From Actinomadura hibisca NBRC 15177 (GTDB lineage: Bacteria; Actinomycetota; Actinomycetes; Streptosporangiales; Streptosporangiaceae): 64,000 bases of DNA. The DNA is taken from assembly GCF_001552635.1 (NCBI RefSeq), contig NZ_BCRO01000042.1, forward strand, positions 1 to 64,000, in the 5' to 3' direction. The notes under the pieces are model-generated. The model searched no databases. It was not told the DNA's origin and worked only from the letters and a program-made list of their open reading frames with translations. The position numbers and the translations under genes are program-made. The stretch's first letter is position 1, and every line of letters begins with the position of its first letter. Of the stretch, positions 15,948 to 24,877 are shown piece by piece.

Positions 15948-15953
15948 ATTATG
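15948..15953 (-). promoter_or_regulatory. -10 hexamer CATAAT for hypothetical gene (leaderless)
   Basis: On the minus strand CATAAT (5 of 6 to TATAAT) is followed by CCCCGC and then the GTG start at 15941. Confidence 0.45.
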
Positions 15954-16005
15954 GCCAGCGCCGCCGTCGTCGCGGACGGCGTTGCGGCGTTACGCCCGGA
16001 AGCGG

Positions 16006-18084
16006 TCAGGTCGCGGGAAGGTCACCGCAGGCGAAGCGCACGGTCTCGTCCAGCGTCAGCGACCGGCCCCGGCCGTGGTGCCGGGCGAAGGCGTCGCCGC
16101 CGAGCGCGGCGCGCGCCTGCGCCTCCAGCTCGCGGTGCTGGCTCTCCAGCGCCGCGTCGCCCAGCCGGGGCACCCCGACCTGCGCCGGATAGCGGGCCGC
16201 CGCGCCCAGCAGGATCGCGCCCTCGGCGAAGCGACGCTGCCGCGCGAACACCCAGCCCAGCAGCTCGAAACTGTTGGTGAGGCCGACCGGGTCCTCCATC
16301 CGCCGGAACATCGCCAGGCAGGACCGCAGCTCCGCCGCGCAGCGGTCGGCCTCGTCCTGGAACCAGTGCGCCAGGGCCCGTACGTACCCGGCCCAGGCGC
16401 GGATCCAGCACTCCTGCGGGGCGTCGGCCAGCAGCCGTCCGGCCTCGGCGCACTCGGCCAGCGCGGCGGCGGACGCGCCGGTGCGGGCGCGGTGGAAGCC
16501 GCGCAGCACCCGCAGCATGATCAGGTCGTTGCGCAGGCCCGCCTCAAGGAAGACCTCCAGCGCCTCGTCGAAGCAGCGCTCGGCCCGCGCGGCGTCGCCC
16601 ATGAACGTGGCGGCGGTGCCCAGCGTGCGCTGCGCCCGCGCGTACCCGACCGCGTCGTGGGTGCGTTCGGCGAGCTTGATGGCCTCCGCCAGCAGCGGCA
16701 GTGCGGTGGGCGACTCGCCCTGGTTGGTACGGAAGTAGGCCGCCTGCCACAACGCCTCGACACGTTCGGGGCACGGCTCACGCACCGCCGCCAGGCCCCG
16801 GTCCAGCCAGTAGCGGCCCTCGGTGAACCGCGACACGCACATCCACGCCGGGAACAGCGCGGTGGCCAGCCGCAGCCCGGCCCGCCCCTCGCCGCCCGCC
16901 GTGAAGCAGAACTCCAGCCCCACGCGCAGGTTGTCGCGCTCGCCCTCCATGCGCCGCACCCAGGCGTACTGGCCGTCGGTCAGCCAGGCGGCGGACGCGC
17001 GCGACGCGAGCCGGGTCATGCAGTCGCGGTGCCGGACGCGCAGCGGGCGGGCGTCCTCGACGGCCTCCAGCCACGCCGCGCCGTACTCGCGGACGGTGTC
17101 GAGCATGACGTACCGGCCGGGCCCGGCGCGCTGCACGATCGACTTCTCCGCCAGGCCCGCCAGGTGCTCGGCCACCTCGACCCGGTCCAGCCGGTCGTCG
17201 GCGCACACCTCCTCGGCCATCGCCGCGTCGAACCCGCCCGCGAAGACCGACAGCCGGGCCCACAACAACCGCTCGTGCGGGGCGCACAGCTCGTGGCTCC
17301 AGCCGACCGTGGTGCGCAGCGCCTGGTGCCGTGTCAGCTCCGACGGCCCGTTGTCCAGCACCCAGAACAGCACGTCCAGCCGCCGCACGAGCCGGTCGAG
17401 GCTGAGCGAGCGCAACCGCACCGCCGCCAGCTCGATGGCCAGCGGGATGCCGTCCAGCCTCCGGCACAGCAGCTCGACCCGGTCGCGGTTGGCGCGGGTG
17501 ACCGTGAAGCCGGGCACGGCCTCGGCGGCGCGGGCGGCGAACAGCGCGACCGCGTCGGCCGCGCCCTGCGGCCCGTCCGGCTCGTCCGGCACCGCCAGCG
17601 GCGGCACCACCAGCACCTCCTCGCCGGGCACGTCCAGCGGCTGCCTGCTGGTGACCAGCAGCCGCAGCTCGGGGCATCCGGCCAGCAGCGTGCCCGCCAA
17701 GGCGGCGCTCTCGGCCACCAGGTGCTCGCAGGTGTCCAGGATCAGCAGCGCCCGCCGGTCGCGCAGGAAGCCGGCCAGCAGCTCCAGCGGGGTGCCGGCC
17801 ATGCTGTCGCGCAGCCCCATCGCCTCGGCGACGGTGTCGGGCAGCAGCGCCCCGTCGCGCAGCCCGGACAGTTCCACCAGGTGGACGCCGCCGGGGAACG
17901 ACAGCGCCGCGTCGCGGGCGGCGCGCAGCGCGAGGCGGGTCTTGCCGACGCCGCCCGGCCCGGTGAGGGTGACCAGCCGGACGCGCTCCAGGGCGTCGCG
18001 GACCGCGCGCAGCTCCCGCGCCCGCCCGACGAAGCTGCTCGCCTCCGCGGGCAGGTCGTCCCAGGGCCGCCACGGACCGTCCAT
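16006..18084 (-). CDS. STAND/AfsR-like ATPase lacking a DNA-binding domain
   Basis: 692 residues. Walker A is LTGPGGVGKTR (40-50) and Walker B is in ALLILDTCEHL, followed by a sensor LLVTSRQPL and a winged-helix-like LSVFAGGFDAAMAEEVC segment. A TPR-like helical array fills the C-terminal half. The sequence is that of the LuxR/SARP-type regulator ATPase family, and it ends at SLTLDETVRFACGDLPAT, the linker that in relatives precedes a C-terminal LuxR helix-turn-helix. Here no helix-turn-helix is present at either end, so it may act through a partner or as a signalling ATPase. MDGPWRP at 18084 is taken as the start; the gene is monocistronic. Confidence 0.87.
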   Translation of the reverse strand: MDGPWRPWDDLPAEASSFVGRARELRAVRDALERVRLVTLTGPGGVGKTRLALRAARDAALSFPGGVHLVELSGLRDGALLPDTVAEAMGLRDSMAGTPLELLAGFLRDRRALLILDTCEHLVAESAALAGTLLAGCPELRLLVTSRQPLDVPGEEVLVVPPLAVPDEPDGPQGAADAVALFAARAAEAVPGFTVTRANRDRVELLCRRLDGIPLAIELAAVRLRSLSLDRLVRRLDVLFWVLDNGPSELTRHQALRTTVGWSHELCAPHERLLWARLSVFAGGFDAAMAEEVCADDRLDRVEVAEHLAGLAEKSIVQRAGPGRYVMLDTVREYGAAWLEAVEDARPLRVRHRDCMTRLASRASAAWLTDGQYAWVRRMEGERDNLRVGLEFCFTAGGEGRAGLRLATALFPAWMCVSRFTEGRYWLDRGLAAVREPCPERVEALWQAAYFRTNQGESPTALPLLAEAIKLAERTHDAVGYARAQRTLGTAATFMGDAARAERCFDEALEVFLEAGLRNDLIMLRVLRGFHRARTGASAAALAECAEAGRLLADAPQECWIRAWAGYVRALAHWFQDEADRCAAELRSCLAMFRRMEDPVGLTNSFELLGWVFARQRRFAEGAILLGAAARYPAQVGVPRLGDAALESQHRELEAQARAALGGDAFARHHGRGRSLTLDETVRFACGDLPAT

Positions 18085-18172
18085 CGCGCCGCCTCTCCGC
18101 CACCGACCGACCTCAGTATGCGACCGCCGTCCCCTTCCCACGACCCCTTCGCCGCGATTTCAGTATGTGAAA

Positions 18173-18922
18173 TCAGGCGGAGGCGCCGAGGTAGGCGGTG
18201 CGGACGGCGGGGTCCTCGCGGACCCGCGCGGGCGGGCCGTCGGCGATCACCTTGCCGAGGTCGAGCACCACGACGCGCTCGCAGGCGGCCATCACGAAGC
18301 CGACGTCGTGCTCGACCAGCAGGACGGTGGCCTCCAGCCCGGCGACGACCTCGCCGAAGCGGGCGGCCTGCTCGCCGTCCAGGCCGGAGGTCGGCTCGTC
18401 CAGCAGCAGCACGCGCGGCTCGTCGGCCAGGGCGCGGGCCAGCTCCACCATGCGGCGGCGGCCGATCGGCAGGTCGGCGGCGTAATGGTCGGCGAGGTCG
18501 GCGATGCCGCAGCGCTCCAGGACGGCGCGGGCGTGCTCGCGGCGGCGGTCGGCGAGGCGGCGGCGGGCGCGCAGGCCGAGCAGGTCGGCGGCCAGGCCGC
18601 CGCCCCCGCCGTGCCATTCGACGGCGGCCAGCACGTTGTCCAGCACCGTCAGGCGGCCGAACACCTGGGGGCGCTGGAAGGTGCGGCGCACGCCGAGGCG
18701 GGCGCGCTGCACCGCTCCGGCGGCGGTGACGTCGCGGCCGTCCAGCCGCACGGTGCCGGTGGTGGGGCGGCGCAGGCCGGTGATGACGTCGAACAGCGTG
18801 GTCTTGCCCGCGCCGTTCGGGCCGATCACCCCGCAGGTCTCGCCCTCGGCGACGGTGAGGCCGACGCCGCTGAGGGCGTGCACGCCGCCGAACCGCACGC
18901 CGACGTCCGCGATCTCAATCAC
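18173..18922 (-). CDS. LIV-type ABC transporter ATP-binding protein (LivG-like)
   Basis: 249 residues. Walker A is GPNGAGKTT (34-42), the Q-loop is in RTFQRPQVF, the signature is LPIGRRRMVELARAL (the usual LivG variant of LSGGQ), Walker B is VLLLDEPTSGLD and the H-loop is LLVEHDVGFVM. It is the first of two ATPase domains energising hydrophobic amino-acid or related carboxylate import. Its GTG overlaps the stop of the fused permease/ATPase gene by 8 nt. The last gene of the transporter operon. Confidence 0.94.
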   Translation of the reverse strand: MIEIADVGVRFGGVHALSGVGLTVAEGETCGVIGPNGAGKTTLFDVITGLRRPTTGTVRLDGRDVTAAGAVQRARLGVRRTFQRPQVFGRLTVLDNVLAAVEWHGGGGGLAADLLGLRARRRLADRRREHARAVLERCGIADLADHYAADLPIGRRRMVELARALADEPRVLLLDEPTSGLDGEQAARFGEVVAGLEATVLLVEHDVGFVMAACERVVVLDLGKVIADGPPARVREDPAVRTAYLGASA

Positions 18923-21596
18923 CGCTGTCCCCCACTCCCGCCAGGCCCAGGTAGGCCGAGGTCAGCCGGTCCTGGTCCACCTCCGACCGGGTGCCCGTCC
19001 AGGAGACGCGGCCCGGTTCCATGAACGCGACGGTGTCGGCCAGCGCCAGCACCTCGCCCGCCTTCTCCTCCACCACCAGCAGCGCCACGCCCCGGTCGCG
19101 CAGTTCGCCGAACAGCTCGAACACCTGCTCCACCACCAGCGGGGCCAGGCCGAGCGAGGGCTCGTCGGCGATGAGCACGCGGGGCGGGCGCACCAGGGCG
19201 GGCGCGAGCGCGAGGATCTGCTGCTCGCCGCCCGACAGCGCCCCGGCGGCGACCGCGCGGCGCTCGGCGAGGCGGGGCAGGCGGCGGTAGACGTCGGCGC
19301 GGTCGGCGGCCGAGGGCAACCAGAGCGTCAGGTTCTCCTCGACGGTGAGCGCCGGGAAGACGCCGCGTCCCTCGGGGGCCAGGTAGAGGCCGTCGCGGGC
19401 GCGCAGGTGGGCGGGGCGGCCGGTGACGTCCTGGCCGTCGAGCAGGACGCGCCCGGCGGTCGGGGTGAGCGTCCCGGCGGCGACCGCGCAGGCGGTGGAC
19501 TTGCCGACGCCGTTCGCGCCGAGCAGCGCCACGACGCTGCCCGCCGGGACGGCGAGGTCCACGCCGCACAGGACGGTCGCGTCGCCGTATCCCGCGACGA
19601 CGCCCTCTAGGCGCAGCACCGCGTCCGCCGGTTGCGGGGCCTGCGGCGTGTGGGAGATCTCCACCGCCTCGGCCTTCCTCGCGTGCCGTTTGCGACGGCG
19701 GTAGCGCTGCTCGGCGAACTGGGCCAGCACGCCGTCCGGGTGCTTGGCCAGGATCACCCCGCCCAGGCCGAACAGGACCAGACCGACGTACTGCGAGTCG
19801 GTGACCAGGTGCAGCACCTCGGGCGACAGCGCCATGACCAGGCCGCCCAGCACCGCGCCGCCGATCCGCCGCACCCCTTGCAGGACGACGACCGCGAGCC
19901 AGACGAAACCGGTGAGCGCGGGCAGGTCGGTGGCGGTGATCTGGCCGTTGAACGTCGCGTACAGCACCCCGCCGAGCCCGGCGATGCCCGACGCCAGCGC
20001 GAACAGGGTGATCTTGGCGCGGGTGGCGGAGACGCCGATCGCGGCGGCGGCGGTCGGGGCCGAGCGCACCGCGAGGACCGCGCGGCCCGACGCCGAGCGC
20101 TCCAGGTTGCGGATCAGCAGCGCGACCAGCCCGATGACGGCCAGCAGCAGCACGACGCGCACGCGCGGGTCGTTGGTGTCGGCGAAACCGAGCGAGAAGG
20201 CGGGCAACTTCCAGCCGACGGTGCCGTTGGAGAACGCGTCGATCTGGAACAACACCTGGTCGGCCAGCAGCGCCAGCGCGAGCGTCGCCAGGGCCAGCAC
20301 CCGCCCGCCGAGGCGCAGCGCGGGCAGGGCAACCAGCACCCCGGCGGCGACGGCGGCCAGCACGCCGATCAGCACGGCGGCCGGGAACGGCAGGCCCTTG
20401 CTGAAGGCGAGCCCGGCCGACAGCGCGGCCAGCGCCGCGAACGACGCCTGCGCCAGGTTGACCATGCCGCCGATCCCGGTGACCACCACGAACGAGCAGA
20501 AGACCAGCGCGAGCACCAGGCCCTGCGCGACCAGCCCGACCCAGTAGTCGTCGCCGAGGGTGAACGTCCACACCAGCAGCGCCGCCAGCGACACGCTCCA
20601 CGGCAGCGCGCGCCGCCAGCGCGGCAGGTCGGCCAGGTAGTCGGGCGGCGGCGCGTCCTCGGCGATCGACCCGGCGACGCGCTGCCGGGACCGGCCGAGC
20701 ACCAGCAGCCCGGCGAACAGCAGGATCGCCGGGACGGCCGTGCGGAACCCGGTGACCTTCTCGGCGAAGTCGGCGTACCCGGCGACCAGGTTCTGCACGA
20801 CGCCGAGCGCGAGCCCGGCCGCGAAGGTGACCGGGATGGACTGGAGGCGGCCGAACACCGCGGCGGTCGCCGAGGCGAACAGCAGCACGGTGAAGGCGTT
20901 GGAGTCCAGGCCGAGCGCGGGCACCGCCAGCACCCCGGCGAGGCCCGCCAGCGTCGAGCCGAGCATCCACGCCTGCGCCGAGGCGGCGTCGGCGTCCACG
21001 CCGCGCATGGCGGCCAGCTCGCGCCGGTCCACGGTGGCGCGCATCCGCAGGCCGAGCGGGGTGTGCCGCATGACCGCCCACAACACACCCGCCGCCAGCA
21101 CCGCCAGCACGAAGGTGGTGAGCTGGTCGGAGTCGAGCGCCACCCCGCCGAACGGGTGCCAGCTCTGCACCGGACGCGGCCCGAGCCCGCGCGCGGACGC
21201 GCCCTCGGTGACCTTGGGCAGGTCCGCGCCGAAGGTGTCCACCAGCACGTCCACGGTCCACAACCCGAGCGCGGGCAGCGCGATCGTCAGGCCGATGGTG
21301 GCGACGATCTGCGCGGTCTCCCCCGCGCCCGCCAGGCCCCGGAACATCAGCCGGTGCAGCAGCAGGCCCAGCAGCGGCGCGAAGACCGCGACGGCCACCG
21401 GCCCGGCCAGCCACACCGGCCAGCCGAGCCCGGCGGTCAGCTCGAAGAACAGCAGCGCGGTCAGGAAGCCCACCGCGCCGTGCGCGAAGTTGAACACCCC
21501 GGTGGCCGCGTACGACAGGGTCAGGCCGGACGCCAGCAGCGCGAAGATCGCGCCGGTCACCAGGCCGCTCAGCACATAACCGGCCAGTTCCGTCAC
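18915..21596 (-). CDS. Fused LivH-LivM-LivF ABC transporter protein (two permeases plus ATPase)
   Basis: 893 residues in one open frame. Residues about 1-300 are a LivH-type permease (VLSGLVTGAIFALLASGLTLSYAATGVFNFAHGA). About 335-625 are a LivM-type permease (VNLAQASFAALAALSAGLAF, ASGIAGLGGVLYATF). After a basic linker (RRRKRHARKAEAVEIS) residues about 660-893 form a LivF ATPase with GANGVGKST, LYLAPEGRGVFPALTVEENL, signature ALSGGEQQ and Walker B VLIADEPSLGLAPL. These are normally separate genes, so one chain supplies the whole membrane core except LivG. GTG 21596 follows GGAGG by about 7 nt. Probable import of branched-chain amino-acid-like or aromatic/alicyclic carboxylates. Confidence 0.93.
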   Translation of the reverse strand: MTELAGYVLSGLVTGAIFALLASGLTLSYAATGVFNFAHGAVGFLTALLFFELTAGLGWPVWLAGPVAVAVFAPLLGLLLHRLMFRGLAGAGETAQIVATIGLTIALPALGLWTVDVLVDTFGADLPKVTEGASARGLGPRPVQSWHPFGGVALDSDQLTTFVLAVLAAGVLWAVMRHTPLGLRMRATVDRRELAAMRGVDADAASAQAWMLGSTLAGLAGVLAVPALGLDSNAFTVLLFASATAAVFGRLQSIPVTFAAGLALGVVQNLVAGYADFAEKVTGFRTAVPAILLFAGLLVLGRSRQRVAGSIAEDAPPPDYLADLPRWRRALPWSVSLAALLVWTFTLGDDYWVGLVAQGLVLALVFCSFVVVTGIGGMVNLAQASFAALAALSAGLAFSKGLPFPAAVLIGVLAAVAAGVLVALPALRLGGRVLALATLALALLADQVLFQIDAFSNGTVGWKLPAFSLGFADTNDPRVRVVLLLAVIGLVALLIRNLERSASGRAVLAVRSAPTAAAAIGVSATRAKITLFALASGIAGLGGVLYATFNGQITATDLPALTGFVWLAVVVLQGVRRIGGAVLGGLVMALSPEVLHLVTDSQYVGLVLFGLGGVILAKHPDGVLAQFAEQRYRRRKRHARKAEAVEISHTPQAPQPADAVLRLEGVVAGYGDATVLCGVDLAVPAGSVVALLGANGVGKSTACAVAAGTLTPTAGRVLLDGQDVTGRPAHLRARDGLYLAPEGRGVFPALTVEENLTLWLPSAADRADVYRRLPRLAERRAVAAGALSGGEQQILALAPALVRPPRVLIADEPSLGLAPLVVEQVFELFGELRDRGVALLVVEEKAGEVLALADTVAFMEPGRVSWTGTRSEVDQDRLTSAYLGLAGVGDSGD

Positions 21597-21624
21597 CGGT
21601 CACCTCCCCAGCGGTTCGGGGCCG

Positions 21625-22875
21625 TCACAGCTTGGTGTTGTCGAAGCACTTGAGGTTCTGGGCGATGGTGAATTTGTCGCCCTGGAGCCGCACCAGCGCG
21701 CCGCACCCGTTGGACTCGGTCTTGGCTGCGGGGTACTGGATGCGGCCGAAGCCCTTGTTCTCGTAGGAGAAGTTCTCGGCGGCCTTGTAGAAGGAGTCGC
21801 GGGTCAGGTCCTTGCCCGCCTTCTCCAGCATCTTCAGGAACACCTCGGCCGACCAGTAGCCGGTGGCGGCGTGCTGGTCGAGGACGGCGGACGCGCCGCC
21901 GGTCTTCCGCAGGTCGGCCTTCATCTGGGCGACCTCGGGCGCGTCGGACTCGTAGGGCTCGAACTGCGGCGCGGCGTAGACGCCGTCGAGGGCCTGCCGG
22001 GTCTGGGGGTCGGCGAGCACTTTGGGGTCGTAGGAGGTCGCGTCGGTGATCAGGCCCTTGTACCCGGCCTTCTTCAGCGCCGCGTACAGCCCGGAGTTGA
22101 ACTTGCCGCCCGCCATGACCGAGACCACCACGTCAGGGGCCTTGCCGCCGGCGCTCTTCATGATCTTGTTGACGTAGGGCGACCAGTCCTGCGGCGGGGC
22201 CTGGGCGGGCAGCGCCGCCGAGGTGCCCGCGAGCGCGAACCCTGCGGCGGTGAAGGACTTGCCGATGGTCTGGATGCCGTACTTGCTGGCGGTGGAGTCG
22301 GTGGCCTGGATCCACGCCGTCCTGCCCTTGCCCCCGCCGAGCTGCGCGGCGACCTGGTTGCCCCACCAGGTCTGGGTGCCCTGGCCGGGCTTGGGCGCCA
22401 GGCAGCCGTTGAACCCGAACGCGCTCTGCTTGCCGCACCAGAACGGGCCGGTCGCCCAGCCGAACCACGGCACCTTCTGCTGCTCCAGGAACTCCGCGCC
22501 GCCGAACTGCGGGGCGCTGACCGGCAGCAGCGCGAACACCTTCTCCCGCTGCACCAGCTTCTTGGCGGCGGCGGCCCCCTTGTCGGGGGCCATGCCGTCG
22601 TCCTCCACGCCGATGAACTCGATCTTGCGGCCGTGCACGCCGCCCTCGGCGTTGGCGCGCTCGAAGCGGGCCTTGGCGCCGAGCTGCGCGCCGCCGGTGG
22701 AGTAGCCGGTCGCGCTGGTCACGGTGAGCACGCCGCCGACCTTGACGGCCGTGCCGGTCACGCCCGCCGTGCCCCCGCCGCCACCGGAGGAGGACTCGTT
22801 GCTGGTCGCGCAGCCCGCCAGCAGCAGCGCGGCCGCGGTGAGGGCGGCGGCGCGGGGGATGGGGGACGTCTGCAT
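21625..22875 (-). CDS. LIV-type ABC transporter substrate-binding lipoprotein
   Basis: 416 residues. A signal peptide ends in the lipobox LLLAGC with lipid-anchored Cys22, followed by a Ser/Gly linker. The rest is a periplasmic-binding type 1 fold with VKVGGVLTVTSATGYSTGGAQLGAKARFERANAEGGVHGRKIEF, the family opening. It should deliver ligand to the downstream fused permease. The ligand cannot be named, but the operator shared with alcohol dehydrogenase and oxidoreductase genes argues for a catabolic substrate rather than an amino acid. GGAGGCGCGCC precedes the ATG. Confidence 0.93.
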   Translation of the reverse strand: MQTSPIPRAAALTAAALLLAGCATSNESSSGGGGGTAGVTGTAVKVGGVLTVTSATGYSTGGAQLGAKARFERANAEGGVHGRKIEFIGVEDDGMAPDKGAAAAKKLVQREKVFALLPVSAPQFGGAEFLEQQKVPWFGWATGPFWCGKQSAFGFNGCLAPKPGQGTQTWWGNQVAAQLGGGKGRTAWIQATDSTASKYGIQTIGKSFTAAGFALAGTSAALPAQAPPQDWSPYVNKIMKSAGGKAPDVVVSVMAGGKFNSGLYAALKKAGYKGLITDATSYDPKVLADPQTRQALDGVYAAPQFEPYESDAPEVAQMKADLRKTGGASAVLDQHAATGYWSAEVFLKMLEKAGKDLTRDSFYKAAENFSYENKGFGRIQYPAAKTESNGCGALVRLQGDKFTIAQNLKCFDNTKL

Positions 22876-22945
22876 GGCGCGCCTCCGGTACGTGATCGGA
22901 CATGCGAAAGGGCACGGGCGAACGAGGGCGCGGCATCGGACATGA

Positions 22946-22963
22946 CCTAGCGCTCGTTTGGGC
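22946..22963. promoter_or_regulatory. Operator-like site upstream of the binding-protein gene
   Basis: The stretch contains CTAGCGCTCGTTTGG. CGCTCGTTTGG (22951-22961) matches 10 of 11 positions of the minus-strand half of the 11358-11379 operator. It lies about 75 nt upstream of the binding-protein ATG and is less symmetric than the site at 23014. Confidence 0.45.
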
Positions 22964-23013
22964 GTGAGCGTAAGTTCGCCTTCCGGCGGCTGTCAACGAT
23001 TCCGGGCCGCTAT

Positions 23014-23031
23014 ACCAAGCAAGTGCTTGGT
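23014..23031. promoter_or_regulatory. Near-perfect palindromic operator ACCAAGCAAGTGCTTGGT
   Basis: Two perfectly complementary 8-nt arms (ACCAAGCA and TGCTTGGT) surround AG. It lies 48 nt before the alcohol dehydrogenase start and 139 nt before the divergent binding-protein start. It is the clearest example of the motif at 11358 and 25748 and is typical of a TetR-type dimer site. Confidence 0.65.
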
Positions 23032-23078
23032 GCTACCGTGATGCCGTTCAGCGCGCGGCCGGGGAAAGGCGGGACCAG

Positions 23079-24212
23079 GTGACGGGCACGACGGCGGGGA
23101 CGGCGGGGACGAGCATGCGGGCGGCGCTGCTGCGGGAGTTCGGCGCTCCCCTGGAGATCGCCGAGGTGGCGGTGGCCGACCCGGGGCCCGGCGAGGTGCT
23201 GGTGCGCATCGCCGCCTCCGGGGTGTGCGGCTCGGACCTGAAGGCCATCGACGGCAAGAGCCCGGTGGTGACCCACCTGCCCTGCGTGCTCGGCCACGAG
23301 AGCGCGGGCGTCGTCGAGCGGACCGGGCCCGGCGTCACCGCCGTCAAGCCCGGCGACCACGTCGTCATCGCGATGAACGGGCCGTGCGGCCGCTGCCGCA
23401 ACTGCGCGCGCGGCCGGGTGCACCTGTGCAGCGGCAGGGCCCGCATGACCGCCATCATGGGCCTGATGGCCGACGGCACCACCCGCCTGTCGGCCGGCGG
23501 CGAGGTCGTGCGCCCCTACATCGGCATCGGCTCGTTCGCCGAGAAGGCCGTCGTCGGCGAGGCCATGTGCGTCAAGGTCGCTCCCGACGCGCCACTGGAC
23601 CTGCTCGCGCTGACGGCCTGCGGCGTGGTCACCGGCGTCGGCGCGGTGCTCAACACCGCCGCCGTGGAGCCCGGCTCCAGCGTGCTGGTGGTGGGGTGCG
23701 GCGGCGTCGGGCTGAACGTCGTGCAGGGCGCGGTGCTGGCGGGCGCGACGACGATCATCGCCGCCGACGTCGTGGAGTCGAAGCTGAAGCTGGCCGAGCG
23801 GTTCGGCGCGACGCACACCGTCCTGGCCGACGACCTGCCCGCGCAGGTCGGCGCGATCGTGCGCGGCGGCGCCGACTACGCCTTCGACGTCACCGGCGTC
23901 CCGGAGGTGCTGACCAAGGCGTTCGCCGCGACCCAGCCGGGCGGCACCACCGTGATGGTGGGCAGCCCCGCCGCCGGGAGGAACCTGGAGATCCCGCCGG
24001 GCACGCTGTTCGGCTCGCGCCGCCTGATGGGCACCCAGGGCGGCGACGCCAACCCCGCCCGCGACCTGCCGCTGCTGGTGGACCTGTACCGGCGCGGCCG
24101 CCTGGACCTGGAGGCGCTGGTCAGCGAGCGGGTGCCGCTGGAGGAGATCAACGAGGCGGTGGCGCACGTGCGCGAGGGCGCCGTCGCCCGCTCGGTCATC
24201 GTCTTCGACTGA
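23079..24212 (+). CDS. Zinc-dependent alcohol dehydrogenase (MDR family)
   Basis: 377 residues. Catalytic zinc ligands are Cys50 (GVCGSD) and His73/Glu74 (GHE); structural zinc is bound by Cys103, 106, 109 and 117. The Rossmann loop is VVGCGGVGLNVVQG, and the spacing matches class-III/mycothiol-type and NDMA-dependent alcohol dehydrogenases. GTG 23079 carries a short unconserved N-terminus before MRAALLREFGAPLEI (residue 13), so the true start may be that ATG. It is divergent from the LIV-type transporter, and the intervening operator suggests co-induction. It likely oxidises a primary or secondary alcohol of the imported compound. Confidence 0.92.
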   Translation: MTGTTAGTAGTSMRAALLREFGAPLEIAEVAVADPGPGEVLVRIAASGVCGSDLKAIDGKSPVVTHLPCVLGHESAGVVERTGPGVTAVKPGDHVVIAMNGPCGRCRNCARGRVHLCSGRARMTAIMGLMADGTTRLSAGGEVVRPYIGIGSFAEKAVVGEAMCVKVAPDAPLDLLALTACGVVTGVGAVLNTAAVEPGSSVLVVGCGGVGLNVVQGAVLAGATTIIAADVVESKLKLAERFGATHTVLADDLPAQVGAIVRGGADYAFDVTGVPEVLTKAFAATQPGGTTVMVGSPAAGRNLEIPPGTLFGSRRLMGTQGGDANPARDLPLLVDLYRRGRLDLEALVSERVPLEEINEAVAHVREGAVARSVIVFD

Positions 24213-24305
24213 CCCGTCCGGCCGACCCGCCGGATGGACGCCGACCCGCCGCGTCCGGTTCCATGGTGCCCTGCTCTTTCACCGCATAAGCGAACAGGAA
24301 CACCA

Positions 24306-24863
24306 GTGACCGATACGCCGCCCTCGTCATCCGGTGCCGACGATCAGCCGCCGCCCCACCACTCCCCCTACGGGCAGGCGCCCGGCGCCGCCCCGCCGCC
24401 GGGGTACGAGCCCCCGCCCGGGTACGGGCCGCCGCCCGGCCAGCCCTACGACCCGAGCTGGGGCTACGGCCCGCCCGGCGGCCCCTACGGCCCGCAGCGC
24501 GGCGGCTCCTCCGACGACACGACGATGGCGCTGATCTCCTACCTGCTCATGTGCGTCACCGGCTTCATCGGCCCGCTGGTGATCTACCTCATCAAGCGCA
24601 ACGAGTCGCCGTTCGTCCGCTACCACGCCGCGCAGGCGCTGAACTACCAGATCTCGCTGCTGCTGCGCGCCCTGGCCCTGGCGGCGGTCTGCGTCCCGGC
24701 GGCGCTGCTCGCCGACCAGCCGGCGCTGTTCATCCCGCTCGGGGTGGTCTACCTGGAGGCGGTCTTCGGGCCGTGGGTGTTCGGCGTCATCGGCGCGGTG
24801 AAGGCCGGGAAGGGGCAGTACGTGCGCTTCCCGACCTTCTTCTGCTTCCGGATGGTCCGCTAG
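24306..24863 (+). CDS. DUF4870-type membrane protein with Pro/Gly/Tyr-rich head
   Basis: 185 residues. The first 70 are low-complexity PPPGYGPPPG-type repeats, common in actinobacterial membrane proteins. The rest has three hydrophobic segments with SYLLMCVTGFIGPLVIYLIKRNESPFVRYHAAQALNYQI, the DUF4870 (Tic20-like) signature. Function is unknown; members may assist membrane protein handling. GTG 24306 follows an AGGA and is preferred over an upstream ATG whose extra residues look non-coding. Convergent with the following oxidoreductase gene. Confidence 0.87.
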   Translation: MTDTPPSSSGADDQPPPHHSPYGQAPGAAPPPGYEPPPGYGPPPGQPYDPSWGYGPPGGPYGPQRGGSSDDTTMALISYLLMCVTGFIGPLVIYLIKRNESPFVRYHAAQALNYQISLLLRALALAAVCVPAALLADQPALFIPLGVVYLEAVFGPWVFGVIGAVKAGKGQYVRFPTFFCFRMVR

Positions 24864-24877
24864 CCCACACGTCCAGC

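Noticed and set aside
18173..18922. Apparently missing ABC signature motif LSGGQ
   Set aside because: LPIGRRRMVELARAL is the normal LivG variant, so the ATPase is not defective.
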